Positions 33,379-41,868 of a DNA stretch of 64,000 nucleotides are shown here, one piece after another. A program made the position numbers and the translations under genes. Below the pieces are notes generated by a model. The model was not told where the DNA came from and ran no database searches. It saw only the letters and a list, made by a program, of their open reading frames with translations. Position 1 is the first letter of the stretch; each line of letters opens with the position of its first letter. The stretch comes from Pseudomonadota bacterium (GTDB taxonomy: Bacteria; Pseudomonadota; Gammaproteobacteria; Burkholderiales; Burkholderiaceae_B), in the NCBI GenBank assembly GCA_023440825.1, contig JAEXRL010000023.1:80971-144970 (forward strand). The letters run 5' to 3'.

Positions 33379-33412
33379 CCCTCCTGGTGTTCCGTATGAA
33401 ACACTGGGGGGG
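33379..33412. terminator. Imperfect hairpin between convergent genes
   Basis: A C/T-rich arm starting near 33379 (CCCTCCTGGTGTT) can pair, with several G-T wobbles, to AACACTGGGGGGGG ending near 33412. It lies in the 57-base gap between the DUF4168 gene and the convergent membrane hydrolase gene. The T-tail is poor, so terminator function is uncertain. Confidence 0.4.
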
Positions 33413-33414
33413 GA

Positions 33415-34500
33415 CTATTTGGGGGATGGCTGAATGAGGTGCGTCTGTATTTCCTTAGCCCATTGCTGCCATGGTAGTGTCTGCGTGGGAGCCCAAACCC
33501 TGTTCAGCACGGCACGTACAGTAGACCAGTCGTGCGCATTGGCGTTTGGCCAGCGGTAGGGGGATACGTAAGAGTAGCTATCGTCCAGATTACGCTCTGC
33601 AATCACAAAACGAAATGAATACACACCTGGACCTAAGCCCATACGCAGGTCACTGACGATGAGTAAGTCGTCGATCAGGTCGTAACGTAGCCAGTCATTG
33701 GTGAACCAACGTAAACGCGCTAGCTCGGGCATAGGGCCTAGTGCATGAAGCAGGTTGTGCTGGTGTGGCAGGCACAAAATTTCTGGATCGCTATGGGGCG
33801 CACGCCAATGGTCCAGTAAGCCAATTTGCACTTCGCAGTCCTTACCGTCAGCGGTACGTGCTATAACCCGCCACAATAAAATATTCAGGGGTTGAGCGGC
33901 TGAAAATACGCGTTCTACATAAACCTCTTTAGAGGCCAAGGTGTGCAAAGCCTGTTTTTCGGCCCAAGTCTTGGCGCCCACTGAGCACAGTAGATAAAGG
34001 CTACTCAGACCTAAGCCCCAATAACACGCCTTGGTGCTAAGGCTTTGCTTACCAAAGCAAAGTCCGAGTAGTGTCGCGACGAATAAAGGTAAGGTATAAA
34101 GTGGATCAATAATAAAAATAGAGGACCAACTGGCCGGCGTGCTGCTCAGGGGCCATAGTAGTTGCGTACCATACGAGGTAAAAGCATCCAGAAGGGGGTG
34201 GGTGACCAGAGTGAGCCATAGCGCCATGAACAAACGCACACTGCTATAACGTGGGTCCGGGCGCCAGAGGCGCCAAAGCAGACTAAGCAGTAGCGCTAGG
34301 GCAGTGAGTACCAAGACAGAGTGGCTAAAGCCACGATGATAGGTCATGGCGCTGATCGGATCTGGATAGGAGATGAATACATCCAGATCGGGTAGCGTGG
34401 CCAGCACGGCACCTGCAATCAGTGCCTTACGACCATGGTAGCGCCCTAGCGTCGCACCGCAAATGCTAGCTCCTAAGACGGCTTGTGTGACTGAGTCCAT
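33415..34500 (-). CDS. Membrane-bound metal-dependent hydrolase (YdjM/DUF457 family)
   Basis: A 361-residue inner-membrane protein. The N-terminal family signature is MDSVTQAVLGASICGATLGR, followed by GAVLATLPDLDVFI and YHRGFSHSVLVL, whose histidines and aspartates are the presumed metal ligands. A second LVTHPLLDAFTSYGTQLLWP block completes it. At least four membrane segments are followed by a soluble C-terminal region. The family is related to LexA-regulated YdjM and may act on membrane lipids; activity is not established. Confidence 0.87.
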   Translation of the reverse strand: MDSVTQAVLGASICGATLGRYHGRKALIAGAVLATLPDLDVFISYPDPISAMTYHRGFSHSVLVLTALALLLSLLWRLWRPDPRYSSVRLFMALWLTLVTHPLLDAFTSYGTQLLWPLSSTPASWSSIFIIDPLYTLPLFVATLLGLCFGKQSLSTKACYWGLGLSSLYLLCSVGAKTWAEKQALHTLASKEVYVERVFSAAQPLNILLWRVIARTADGKDCEVQIGLLDHWRAPHSDPEILCLPHQHNLLHALGPMPELARLRWFTNDWLRYDLIDDLLIVSDLRMGLGPGVYSFRFVIAERNLDDSYSYVSPYRWPNANAHDWSTVRAVLNRVWAPTQTLPWQQWAKEIQTHLIQPSPK

Positions 34501-34661
34501 AGCTTATGGTGATGTGTGGGTCTTTATGGCTGGTTACCGTGTTGGATGAGGTAAGTGTGGCCGTGATTTACCCAGGTGGGCATATCGTGAAGTGTGATCT
34601 AGGCGTAAAATAAGCACAATTGCTAGTCTCAAAGCCTGTGTTAGTAGGGATTTTTACTTAT

Positions 34662-34681
34662 TTTTTGACCCTAGTCAAAAA
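34662..34681. promoter_or_regulatory. Perfect 8-bp palindrome upstream of trhO
   Basis: TTTTTGAC (34662-34669), CCTA, GTCAAAAA (34674-34681), about 90 bases before the trhO start. It includes a TTGAC -35-like element, so a repressor bound here would block transcription. Function inferred only from symmetry and position. Confidence 0.4.
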
Positions 34682-34767
34682 GTGATACGTCATTTTTTTA
34701 TATAGTTTGCCCTATTCCATGCTTTGGCCCACCTATTTCAGGGTGGCTTATCTCTTGAGTAAGAACT

Positions 34768-35772
34768 ATGTCTACATATTTGATCGCGGCCTTATATAAA
34801 TTCGTTGAGCTGCCCGATTTTGAGCAGTTGCGTGAACCCTTATATCAATTCTGCGAGCAGCACGGTGTGAAAGGCACTTTGCTGTTAGCACGTGAGGGCA
34901 TTAACGGCACGATCTCGGGCCCTGAGTCGGGCATACGCGCCGTACTGGCATATTTGCGGCAGGAGCCTCGTTTGGCCGATTTGATTCACAAAGAGTCCTA
35001 TGCAACAAAAACGCCGTTTTACCGACTAAAAGTAAAGCTGAAAAAAGAAATCGTAACTATGGGGGTGCCTGAGCTGGCAACCGCCGAAATGGTGGGTGAG
35101 TACGTAGCGCCTGCGGAGTGGAATGCCTTAATCAGCGATCCGAATGTGGTACTCGTGGATACGCGTAATGATTACGAAGTGGGTATAGGTACTTTTCGTG
35201 GGGCGCTGAACCCGCACACAAGTAGCTTTTCCGAGTTTCCTGCCTGGGTTGCCGAGCAACGTAAAGAAGGGGGCGTGTTGCAGGATAATCCTCCGGTGGC
35301 CATGTTCTGTACTGGCGGGATACGCTGCGAGAAGTCCACCGCTTATATGCGCTCTCAGGGCTTTGACAAGGTCTATCATTTGCAAGGCGGTATTCTTAAA
35401 TACCTTGAAGAGGTAGAGCTTGAGGACAGCCTTTGGGAAGGTGACTGTTTTGTGTTCGACGAGCGCGTCTCCGTACGTCACGGCTTGGAGCGCGGTGATT
35501 ATGACTTTTGTCGCGCTTGTCGTATGCCTATCGGTCAGGTGGAAATGGCCACAGAGCAATACGAAGCTGGGGTCAGTTGCCCTTATTGCTATGGCACCCA
35601 CACACAAGAGCAAATGCAACGTTTTCGCGATCGTCAGCAGCAGGTTGAGCTAGCGCAGCAACGTCAGCAAGCGCATATAGGGGCTGATATGGAACAGCGC
35701 CGCCTTGATTACAAGCGTGAAAAACAAAAGCGTATAGAGGCCGCCGCGCAAAAGGCGGCTGCTAAGTCTTAG
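34768..35772 (+). CDS. trhO: tRNA uridine(34) hydroxylase, rhodanese family
   Basis: A 334-residue YceA/TrhO protein that hydroxylates uridine 34 of tRNAs (5-hydroxyuridine) from O2. It has an N-terminal UPF0176 acylphosphatase-like domain (VKGTLLLAREGINGTISGPE), then a rhodanese domain at about residues 120-220 with the active-site cysteine in MFCTGGIRCEKSTAYM, and a cysteine-rich C-terminal segment (CRACRMPIG, CPYCYG). The tail is highly charged (RRLDYKREKQKRIEAAAQK). It is probably followed by the GST gene on the same transcript (67-base gap). Confidence 0.94.
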   Translation: MSTYLIAALYKFVELPDFEQLREPLYQFCEQHGVKGTLLLAREGINGTISGPESGIRAVLAYLRQEPRLADLIHKESYATKTPFYRLKVKLKKEIVTMGVPELATAEMVGEYVAPAEWNALISDPNVVLVDTRNDYEVGIGTFRGALNPHTSSFSEFPAWVAEQRKEGGVLQDNPPVAMFCTGGIRCEKSTAYMRSQGFDKVYHLQGGILKYLEEVELEDSLWEGDCFVFDERVSVRHGLERGDYDFCRACRMPIGQVEMATEQYEAGVSCPYCYGTHTQEQMQRFRDRQQQVELAQQRQQAHIGADMEQRRLDYKREKQKRIEAAAQKAAAKS

Positions 35773-35839
35773 CCTACAGTGGCCTTGGCCTGCTAGCTAT
35801 GGTACACATGGTGCTTATTGAACTGTGTGTATTTTTGGC

Positions 35840-36514
35840 ATGTCTTTACCTGTTTTATATTCCTTCCGTCGTTGCCCTTACGCGATGCGTGCGCGTCTTG
35901 CCTTAACATTAAGCGGCATATCGTGTGAGCTACGAGAGGTTGTCCTGCGTAGTAAGCCTGCCGAGTTACTGCAGGCCTCGCCCAAGGGTACAGTGCCCGT
36001 GTTGATCACCGTGTCAGGTCAGGTCATAGAGCAAAGTCTGGATATCATGCTGTGGGCCCTAGAGCAGAACGATCCGCAGGCATACTGGCCAGAGTCCGCG
36101 GCGTTACGAACTCAAGCACTGGAGCTCATCCATCGTAATGATGGAGAGTTTAAAATGTGCCTGGATCGCTACAAATATCCGGATCGCAACCAGCATCAAG
36201 CGGATTTCGAGCAGTCCGACCAGTACGCACTGAAATATCGCCAGCAGGGTGCAGGCATACTTGCCGACATGGATCAGCGTATTCGTGACCGGGGAGGGTA
36301 TCTATTAGGGCCAGAAGCCACATTGGCCGATATTGCCCTGATGCCGTTTGTGCGTCAGTTTGCGCATACCGACAAGCTTTGGTTTGCTGAGCAGCCTTGG
36401 CCAGATTTACAACACTGGCTGGCTGAATGGCTGGAGTCCGAGCTGATGCTCAGTATTATGAATAAATATGCCCCCTGGGAGCAGGGGGCAGAGCCTGTGC
36501 TGTTTGGAGCCTAG
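35840..36514 (+). CDS. Glutathione S-transferase family protein
   Basis: A soluble protein of 224 residues with the N-terminal thioredoxin-like GST domain (YSFRRCPYAMRARLALTLSG, where Cys13 is the likely glutathione-contacting residue, and KGTVPVLITVSGQVIEQSLD) and a C-terminal helical domain (YLLGPEATLADIALMPFVRQ). The ATG at 35840 is preferred to the GTG at 35825 because the domain begins right after it. The specific activity is unknown. It is convergent with fabI, only 3 bases apart. Confidence 0.9.
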   Translation: MSLPVLYSFRRCPYAMRARLALTLSGISCELREVVLRSKPAELLQASPKGTVPVLITVSGQVIEQSLDIMLWALEQNDPQAYWPESAALRTQALELIHRNDGEFKMCLDRYKYPDRNQHQADFEQSDQYALKYRQQGAGILADMDQRIRDRGGYLLGPEATLADIALMPFVRQFAHTDKLWFAEQPWPDLQHWLAEWLESELMLSIMNKYAPWEQGAEPVLFGA

Positions 36515-36517
36515 CTA

Positions 36518-37303
36518 CTATTCGGACATACCCGGGACAATACAGTTAAAACCAGCATCCACGTGAGTAATCTCACCTGTTACCCCAGCGGCTAGCTCGG
36601 ACATCAGGAAGGCAGCAACGTTACCCACGTCTTCGATGGTGACGTTGCGACGCAATGGAGAGTGGGTTTCCACGTATTTCAGAATGGTGCTGAAATCTTT
36701 AATACCACTGGCTGCTAGTGTTTTGATTGGGCCTGCAGAAATGCCGTTGGCGCGAATGCCATGCTGTCCTAGTGCAACCGCCATATAGCGAATAGACGCC
36801 TCCAGAGAGGCTTTGGCCAGTCCCATGGTGTTGTAATGGGGAATGGCTTTTTCCGCACCCAGATACGTGAGTGTCAGGACCGAGCTGGCTCGTCCTTTCA
36901 GCAAGGGCAGGGCTGCTTTGGCCAGAGCAGGAAAGCTGTAGGCAGAAATATCGTGCGCGATTTGAAACGCTTCGCGCGACAGTCCATCAAGAAAGTCTCC
37001 CGCAATGGCTTCGCGTGGCGCAAAACCAATGGAGTGTACTAAGCCATCCAGACCGTCCCAGTGCTGGCTCAGTTCAGCAATGGCGCCGTCGATTTGGGCG
37101 TCCTCAGAGACATCGCAGGGAATAACGATATCGCTGCCTAGTTCAGCCGCATAGGACTGGACACGCTCTTTAAAGCGATCGCCTACGTAGGTCAGTGCAA
37201 TCTCAGCGCCTTGCTCACGACAGGCGTTCGCAATGCCATAGGCAATAGAGCGGTTCGAAATCACGCCTGTAATCAGAATCCGTTTTCCTTGCAGGAAGCC
37301 CAT
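36518..37303 (-). CDS. fabI: Enoyl-[acyl-carrier-protein] reductase (NADH)
   Basis: A 261-residue short-chain dehydrogenase completing each cycle of fatty-acid elongation. The N-terminus MGFLQGKRILITGVISNRSI, the PCDVSEDAQI segment, HSIGFAPREAI and the catalytic Tyr-x6-Lys in YNTMGLAKAS match FabI. The C-terminal VTGEITHVDAGFNCIVPG is also typical. FabI is the classical target of triclosan. It lies 34 bases downstream of mltD on the same strand. Confidence 0.96.
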   Translation of the reverse strand: MGFLQGKRILITGVISNRSIAYGIANACREQGAEIALTYVGDRFKERVQSYAAELGSDIVIPCDVSEDAQIDGAIAELSQHWDGLDGLVHSIGFAPREAIAGDFLDGLSREAFQIAHDISAYSFPALAKAALPLLKGRASSVLTLTYLGAEKAIPHYNTMGLAKASLEASIRYMAVALGQHGIRANGISAGPIKTLAASGIKDFSTILKYVETHSPLRRNVTIEDVGNVAAFLMSELAAGVTGEITHVDAGFNCIVPGMSE

Positions 37304-37336
37304 GTTGTGTAATCCTTCTAGATAAATGAGTGGGAT

Positions 37337-38692
37337 TTAACCACGTATATTGCTACCAGGCACACGTAAGCGCGAGCCCAGAGATAAATTATTACTGCGC
37401 AAATTGTTCAGCTTACGTAGCTCGGTTACAGACGTATCATAGCGTTTGGCTATGGCATACAGAGTGTCGCCACGTTTGACCGTGTGTGTGCGTACGGCGG
37501 TACGCCGTGATGGGCTAGCGCTTGGCTGCTTGCTGACGGCACTATTTAATGAGGCTAGCTGTATACTGCCTTCGCCCAGAGACGTGCTGGGAACTAGTAA
37601 AGCTTGCTGTTGAGCCTTGCTCTGGCGTGCGCTCAGGCCATTAATAGCGCGCAATTGTGCCACTGTAATGCCGTGACGCTGCGCAATGGTTAAGTAGGTT
37701 TCGCCCGCCTTGGGTTGGTATGTTTTCCAGTTGCTTAGATTACCTTTATAGGCATCTAAATTGGCCTGAAAAATAGCCACTTTTTCGGTAGGAATATTCA
37801 GTTTTGCGCTGTGTGCTGGAATGGTCGGGCGATTAAATGAAGCATTCAGTGCTTTGAATTCGTCCACGCTGATTTCTGCTAGTTCAGCGGCGACCGAGAT
37901 GTCGATGTCCTGATCTTTACGTATAGTAGTGAAATAAGGGGTGTTACTCACCACAGGTAGCTTTACCCCGTACTTGTCTGGATTACTAACAATGTTTTTG
38001 AATGCTTGCAGTTTGGGGACGTAGTTGCGAGTTTCGTCGGGCATGCGTAATGCCAAGTAATCTATGTCTAGCTCTTCGCGCTCATTTTTTTCCATGGCGC
38101 GCCGCACCGAGCCTTCTCCCCAGTTATACGAGGCTAGTGCCAGATACCAGTCGCCCTGAAAATCATATAAATAGGCCAAGTAGTTTAGAGCTGCGTCGGT
38201 GGAGGCAACGGGATCACGCCGTTGATCGGCCCAGAAGTCTTGTTTAAGTTTGAAGTATGTACCTGTGCTGGGGATGAACTGCCAAAGCCCAGAGGCGTGG
38301 GAACGGGAATAGGCTTCCGGGTTATAGGCGCTTTCTACGAAGGGTAGCAAAGCCAGCTCGGTGGGAAGGTTGCGCTGTTCAATCTCATCGACGATGTGAT
38401 ACAGATAGCGTGAGGCGCGCTGGCTCATCCGGTAAACGGCTTCCGGATGCGACGCATAATAGTTTGTCCAGTACTCAACTAGGTCTGTGCGCAGATTTGG
38501 AATTGCAAAGCCGCGTCGTATACGATCCCAGACATCGCTAGGCGGATGGGTGAGATCCAGTGTGCGGGAGGTGTCTGCCGCAATATTGGTCGTGGTTTTC
38601 GCCGCTTTTTCGGGTGGGACTTTAGGCGTTTGTGTCGCACAGCCTGCTAGAATGAAGGCGCACAGCAGTGCTAGTAGTCGTAGAAGGTTCAT
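37337..38692 (-). CDS. mltD: Membrane-bound lytic murein transglycosylase D with LysM repeats
   Basis: A 451-residue outer-membrane lipoprotein. The lipobox LAGC places the lipidated cysteine at residue 18. The transglycosylase domain (about residues 95-230) has the catalytic glutamate in LLPFVESAYNPEAYS and the ASGLWQFIPSTG block. Two LysM peptidoglycan-binding repeats follow: QPKAGETYLTIAQRHGITVA and HTVKRGDTLYAIAKRYDTSV. It cleaves glycan strands to 1,6-anhydromuropeptides. It is preceded by gloB on the same strand, a gene pair often found together in proteobacteria. Confidence 0.95.
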   Translation of the reverse strand: MNLLRLLALLCAFILAGCATQTPKVPPEKAAKTTTNIAADTSRTLDLTHPPSDVWDRIRRGFAIPNLRTDLVEYWTNYYASHPEAVYRMSQRASRYLYHIVDEIEQRNLPTELALLPFVESAYNPEAYSRSHASGLWQFIPSTGTYFKLKQDFWADQRRDPVASTDAALNYLAYLYDFQGDWYLALASYNWGEGSVRRAMEKNEREELDIDYLALRMPDETRNYVPKLQAFKNIVSNPDKYGVKLPVVSNTPYFTTIRKDQDIDISVAAELAEISVDEFKALNASFNRPTIPAHSAKLNIPTEKVAIFQANLDAYKGNLSNWKTYQPKAGETYLTIAQRHGITVAQLRAINGLSARQSKAQQQALLVPSTSLGEGSIQLASLNSAVSKQPSASPSRRTAVRTHTVKRGDTLYAIAKRYDTSVTELRKLNNLRSNNLSLGSRLRVPGSNIRG

Positions 38693-38698
38693 TGCGGG

Positions 38699-39514
38699 TC
38701 AATAGTTGTTTTTCCATTCACGCAGGCTGGCAAAGACGTCTACGGGGGTATGCAGGGTATGCCCTGCGTAGTGTTCTGCAGCGTACATGGTGTTTGCCTG
38801 TCGGGTTCTCAGAAACGGGTTGGTGGCCAATTCAGTGTCTAGGGTAGAAGGCACGGTAGCCAAATTTTGTTCGCGTAGCTTACAGGTATCTTGCCAGCGC
38901 TGCTGTAATTGTACGTTATTCGCCTCAACTTCCAAGGCCCAACGTAAATTAGACAGGGTGTATTCGTGCGCACAGCAAATTAAGGTTTCGACGGGTAACG
39001 CTGCCAGCTTGTCGAGTGAATTCAGCATTTGTTCTGGTGTCCCCTCGAATAAACGGCCGCAGCCGCCCGCAAATAGAGTGTCGCCACAAAAGACAAAAGG
39101 AAGCTGTGCTGCATTTTGGCCATAATAGGCAACGTGACCAGCCGTATGCCCAGGGATATCGAGCACCTGTAGGGTAAGGTCCATGTAGGGAATGCTGATC
39201 ATGTCGTCTTGCTGTACGCGTACATCGCAGACGGGCAGTTGTTCTTTGGCAGGTCCCCATACTGGAGCAGGGTGATGAGTCAGTATTTCTTTCACGCCGC
39301 CCACGTGATCACCGTGGTGGTGGGTCAGTAATATCGCAGCCAGCTTAAGTGTATGTTCTGCTAGCCAGTCTAGCACTGGTTGCGCCTCGCCCGGATCGAC
39401 AATTAGCACGTAATCGCCGCGTCTAAATGCCCAGATATAGTTATCATTCAAGGCGGGAATAGGAATAGGGTAATCAGCAGGTGCAGCAGGGATAGAGCGT
39501 GTGTTTTTCATCAT
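38699..39514 (-). CDS. gloB: Hydroxyacylglutathione hydrolase (glyoxalase II)
   Basis: Metallo-beta-lactamase-fold enzyme of 271 residues that hydrolyses S-lactoylglutathione in methylglyoxal detoxification. The dinuclear metal site THHHGDHVGG is present, with further ligands in DIPGHTAGHV, FCGDTLFAGGCGRLFEG and CAHEYTLSNLRWA. The C-terminal HxxRxW-like end (VFASLREWKNNY) is kept. It is divergent from the methyltransferase gene 31 bases away and lies 6 bases from mltD. Confidence 0.95.
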   Translation of the reverse strand: MMKNTRSIPAAPADYPIPIPALNDNYIWAFRRGDYVLIVDPGEAQPVLDWLAEHTLKLAAILLTHHHGDHVGGVKEILTHHPAPVWGPAKEQLPVCDVRVQQDDMISIPYMDLTLQVLDIPGHTAGHVAYYGQNAAQLPFVFCGDTLFAGGCGRLFEGTPEQMLNSLDKLAALPVETLICCAHEYTLSNLRWALEVEANNVQLQQRWQDTCKLREQNLATVPSTLDTELATNPFLRTRQANTMYAAEHYAGHTLHTPVDVFASLREWKNNY

Positions 39515-39545
39515 GTACGAAAGGTGTCTGTAGGTGGATCAGGCT

Positions 39546-40286
39546 ATGAATAATGATTTCGAACAGTGGTTGAGTTCTGTAGCGGGTCAGTATGCAAAGG
39601 CCTGGCAACAGCAGCAGTTAGACCGCATATTGACGACCGTTTTTGGGTATCATGCCATACAAATGGGTCTGCCGCAGTGGCCCCTTTTGCAGGCCAGTCG
39701 TATTTCTAGTCAATGGTGTATCGCCTCGGAAGGGGAATACCTTGCTGACAGAAAAGGGCTGGTGATCGCGGACGCCGCGCAGTTGCCCTTCGACAGTCAG
39801 AGTATAGACCTATTAGTGCTGCCGCATGTGCTCGAATGGGCGGATGACCCTCACCAAGTTCTGCGTGAGGCCGAGCGCGTCTTAATGCCTGAGGGGCATA
39901 TTGTGCTGACAGGCTTTAACCCTTGGAGCCTTTGGGGGCTTCGTGAACGCCTGCCCGGTATGGAGCCACATTTGCCCGTATCGTCCTTCGATTTTTTGTC
40001 TGTGCCGCGCTTGCGAGATTGGTTACAACTTTTGTCGTTCGATATTCAAGAGACTTGTTATGGTTGCTATGCGCCGTTATGTATGGACCAAGTATGGTTG
40101 CAGCGCTGGCAAAGTTTGGACACGTGGGGGCAGCGCTGGTGGCCCATAGCGGGTGCTGTCTATGTGGTGTCCGCGGTAAAGCGAGTACAGTCAGTCTGTA
40201 TGGTTGGCCCTAGTTGGAAAGGAAAAAGACGACGCCGCATGCGGCGTCCCGTAGTGGTAGCCGGGGGTGCCCGGCTTAAGGAGTAA
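39546..40286 (+). CDS. SAM-dependent class I methyltransferase (YafS-like)
   Basis: A 246-residue methyltransferase-domain protein of the kind encoded beside gloB and rnhA in many beta- and gammaproteobacteria. SAM-fold motifs: VIADAAQLPFDSQSIDLLVL, VLREAERVLMPEGHIVLTGF and LPHVLEWADDPHQ. A basic tail (GKKRRRMRRP-like; actual KGKRRRRMRR) ends the protein. ATG at 39546 is preferred over GTG at 39534. The substrate is unknown. The rnhA gene follows after 5 bases. Confidence 0.88.
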   Translation: MNNDFEQWLSSVAGQYAKAWQQQQLDRILTTVFGYHAIQMGLPQWPLLQASRISSQWCIASEGEYLADRKGLVIADAAQLPFDSQSIDLLVLPHVLEWADDPHQVLREAERVLMPEGHIVLTGFNPWSLWGLRERLPGMEPHLPVSSFDFLSVPRLRDWLQLLSFDIQETCYGCYAPLCMDQVWLQRWQSLDTWGQRWWPIAGAVYVVSAVKRVQSVCMVGPSWKGKRRRRMRRPVVVAGGARLKE

Positions 40287-40291
40287 AGCGC

Positions 40292-40741
40292 ATGAGCGTG
40301 GTTGAAATCTGGACTGATGGGGCGTGCAAGGGGAATCCGGGCATGGGCGGCTGGGGAGCCTTGCTCAAGCATGGGCAACATGAAAAAACCATTTGCGGTG
40401 GTGAGCCCAACACCACCAATAATCGTATGGAGCTCATGGGAGTTATTCAGGCACTACGTTTGTTAAAACGGCCGTGTCAGGTTGTGGTACATACCGACTC
40501 CCAATATGTACAAAAGGGCATGAGTGAGTGGTTACGTGGTTGGAAGGCGCGTGGCTGGCGTACAGCGGATAAAAAACCAGTAAAAAACGCTGATCTCTGG
40601 CAAGAACTCGAGGCTCTGGCGGCCCAGCACGAATTAACCTGGTTATGGGTACGTGGACATGCAGGCGATGCGGGTAATGAGCGTGCTGATGAGCTTGCTA
40701 ATCAAGGAGTGGAAATCGCGCGACAGCAACAAGCGCTGTAA
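40292..40741 (+). CDS. rnhA: Ribonuclease HI
   Basis: A 149-residue RNase HI that removes RNA from RNA-DNA hybrids. All four catalytic carboxylates are visible: Asp in IWTDGACKGNPG, Glu in NRMELMG, Asp in VHTDSQYVQKG and Asp in GNERADELAN, plus the HAGDAGNE loop. It has normal length for the family and sits in the usual position after the methyltransferase gene. Normally dnaQ follows closely; here an RND efflux pair intervenes. Confidence 0.97.
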   Translation: MSVVEIWTDGACKGNPGMGGWGALLKHGQHEKTICGGEPNTTNNRMELMGVIQALRLLKRPCQVVVHTDSQYVQKGMSEWLRGWKARGWRTADKKPVKNADLWQELEALAAQHELTWLWVRGHAGDAGNERADELANQGVEIARQQQAL

Positions 40742-40800
40742 TATACGGTAGTACTCGTCAATTTATAGTTAACAAATACTTCTCCGGCCCTCACTCTACT

Positions 40801-41859
40801 ATGCTGAATTTATGCTCACCCACCACACGCGGCGCCAGATTGATGGCTGTATTAGTGCTTGTATTTAGTAGCCAGTTGCTAGTAAAGGCCCAGGCAGCCA
40901 CTGTGCGGGTTACGGTGGTTCCTATTGAAAGTCAACGCTTAGGGCACGATGTGCAGGCGGTGGGCACACTTACAGCGCGCGATTCGGTCATTTTACGAGC
41001 CGAAGTGGCGGGGCGTATCACTGGCTTGGGGTTTGTTGAGGGGCAAGCTGTCAAGCAGGGTCAGTTATTGGTGCAGTTGGACGACAGTATGGCCAAGGCG
41101 CAATTGCAACAGGCGCGCGCCAATTTGCAGTTAGCGGCCAGTCAGCACAAGCGCGCGCAACAATTATCTAAGCAGGGCTTTATTAGTGCTCAGGCTCAAG
41201 ACGAGTCGGGGAGCCGCTATGCAGTGCAGCAAGCAGAGCTGGCTCTTGCTCAAGTGCAACTGGATAAAACAGCGATTCGTGCCCCGTTTGATGGTATCGC
41301 GGGTTTGAAAACGATTTCTGTGGGCGATTACGTGAGTCCGGGTAGCGAGTTGCTGAATGTTGAAGCCGTGAATAGTTTAAGCGTAGACTTCAGCATACCC
41401 GAGCAAAACATAGCAGGCCTAGAGCTGGGTATGCCTGTTAGCCTACGCTTTGATGCATTTCCAGGCCAGGTTCGTACCGGGCAGCTTACGGCCATCAGTC
41501 CAGCGGTTGATGCGGCAGCACGTACTATACGCTTACGGGCTTTGGTGGATAACCAAGATGGTACATTGCGTCCGGGCCTGTTTGCCCGCGTCACATTACA
41601 GCTAGGTGCTGAGCAGGCCCTGATGGTACCTGAAACCGCTCTAGCGCCCGCCTCACAACAGCAATTTATTTACATCGTAGACGATGGCAAAGTCAGTCGG
41701 CGTGAAGTCACCATTGGAGTGAGGCGTGACGCCTGGGTGCAGGTGCGGGGGGATAATTTACGTGCTGGTGATGCCGTCGTTGTGTCTGGCTTACAAAAAA
41801 TTAGTGATGGTAGTCCCGTTGATGTCCAACAAGTGCTGGACACACAGCAAGAACCTTAA
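40801..41859 (+). CDS. RND efflux periplasmic adaptor (HlyD/MFP family)
   Basis: A 352-residue adaptor with an N-terminal signal sequence (LMAVLVLVFSSQLLVKAQA). It contains a lipoyl half-motif (LRAEVAGRITGLGFVEGQAV), an alpha-helical hairpin (residues about 90-150), the second lipoyl half (AIRAPFDGIAGLKTISVGDY) and a beta-barrel region (ARTIRLRALVDNQDG). It links the inner-membrane RND pump to an outer-membrane channel. The pump gene follows after 9 bases. No TolC-type channel gene is present, so the system must borrow one. No lipobox cysteine is evident. Confidence 0.93.
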   Translation: MLNLCSPTTRGARLMAVLVLVFSSQLLVKAQAATVRVTVVPIESQRLGHDVQAVGTLTARDSVILRAEVAGRITGLGFVEGQAVKQGQLLVQLDDSMAKAQLQQARANLQLAASQHKRAQQLSKQGFISAQAQDESGSRYAVQQAELALAQVQLDKTAIRAPFDGIAGLKTISVGDYVSPGSELLNVEAVNSLSVDFSIPEQNIAGLELGMPVSLRFDAFPGQVRTGQLTAISPAVDAAARTIRLRALVDNQDGTLRPGLFARVTLQLGAEQALMVPETALAPASQQQFIYIVDDGKVSRREVTIGVRRDAWVQVRGDNLRAGDAVVVSGLQKISDGSPVDVQQVLDTQQEP

Positions 41860-41868
41860 GGCTGTCTC

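Noticed and set aside
35128..35619. A 163-codon minus-strand frame within trhO
   Set aside because: Complete overlap with a recognised gene and no family resemblance; a shadow of the coding strand's codon pattern.
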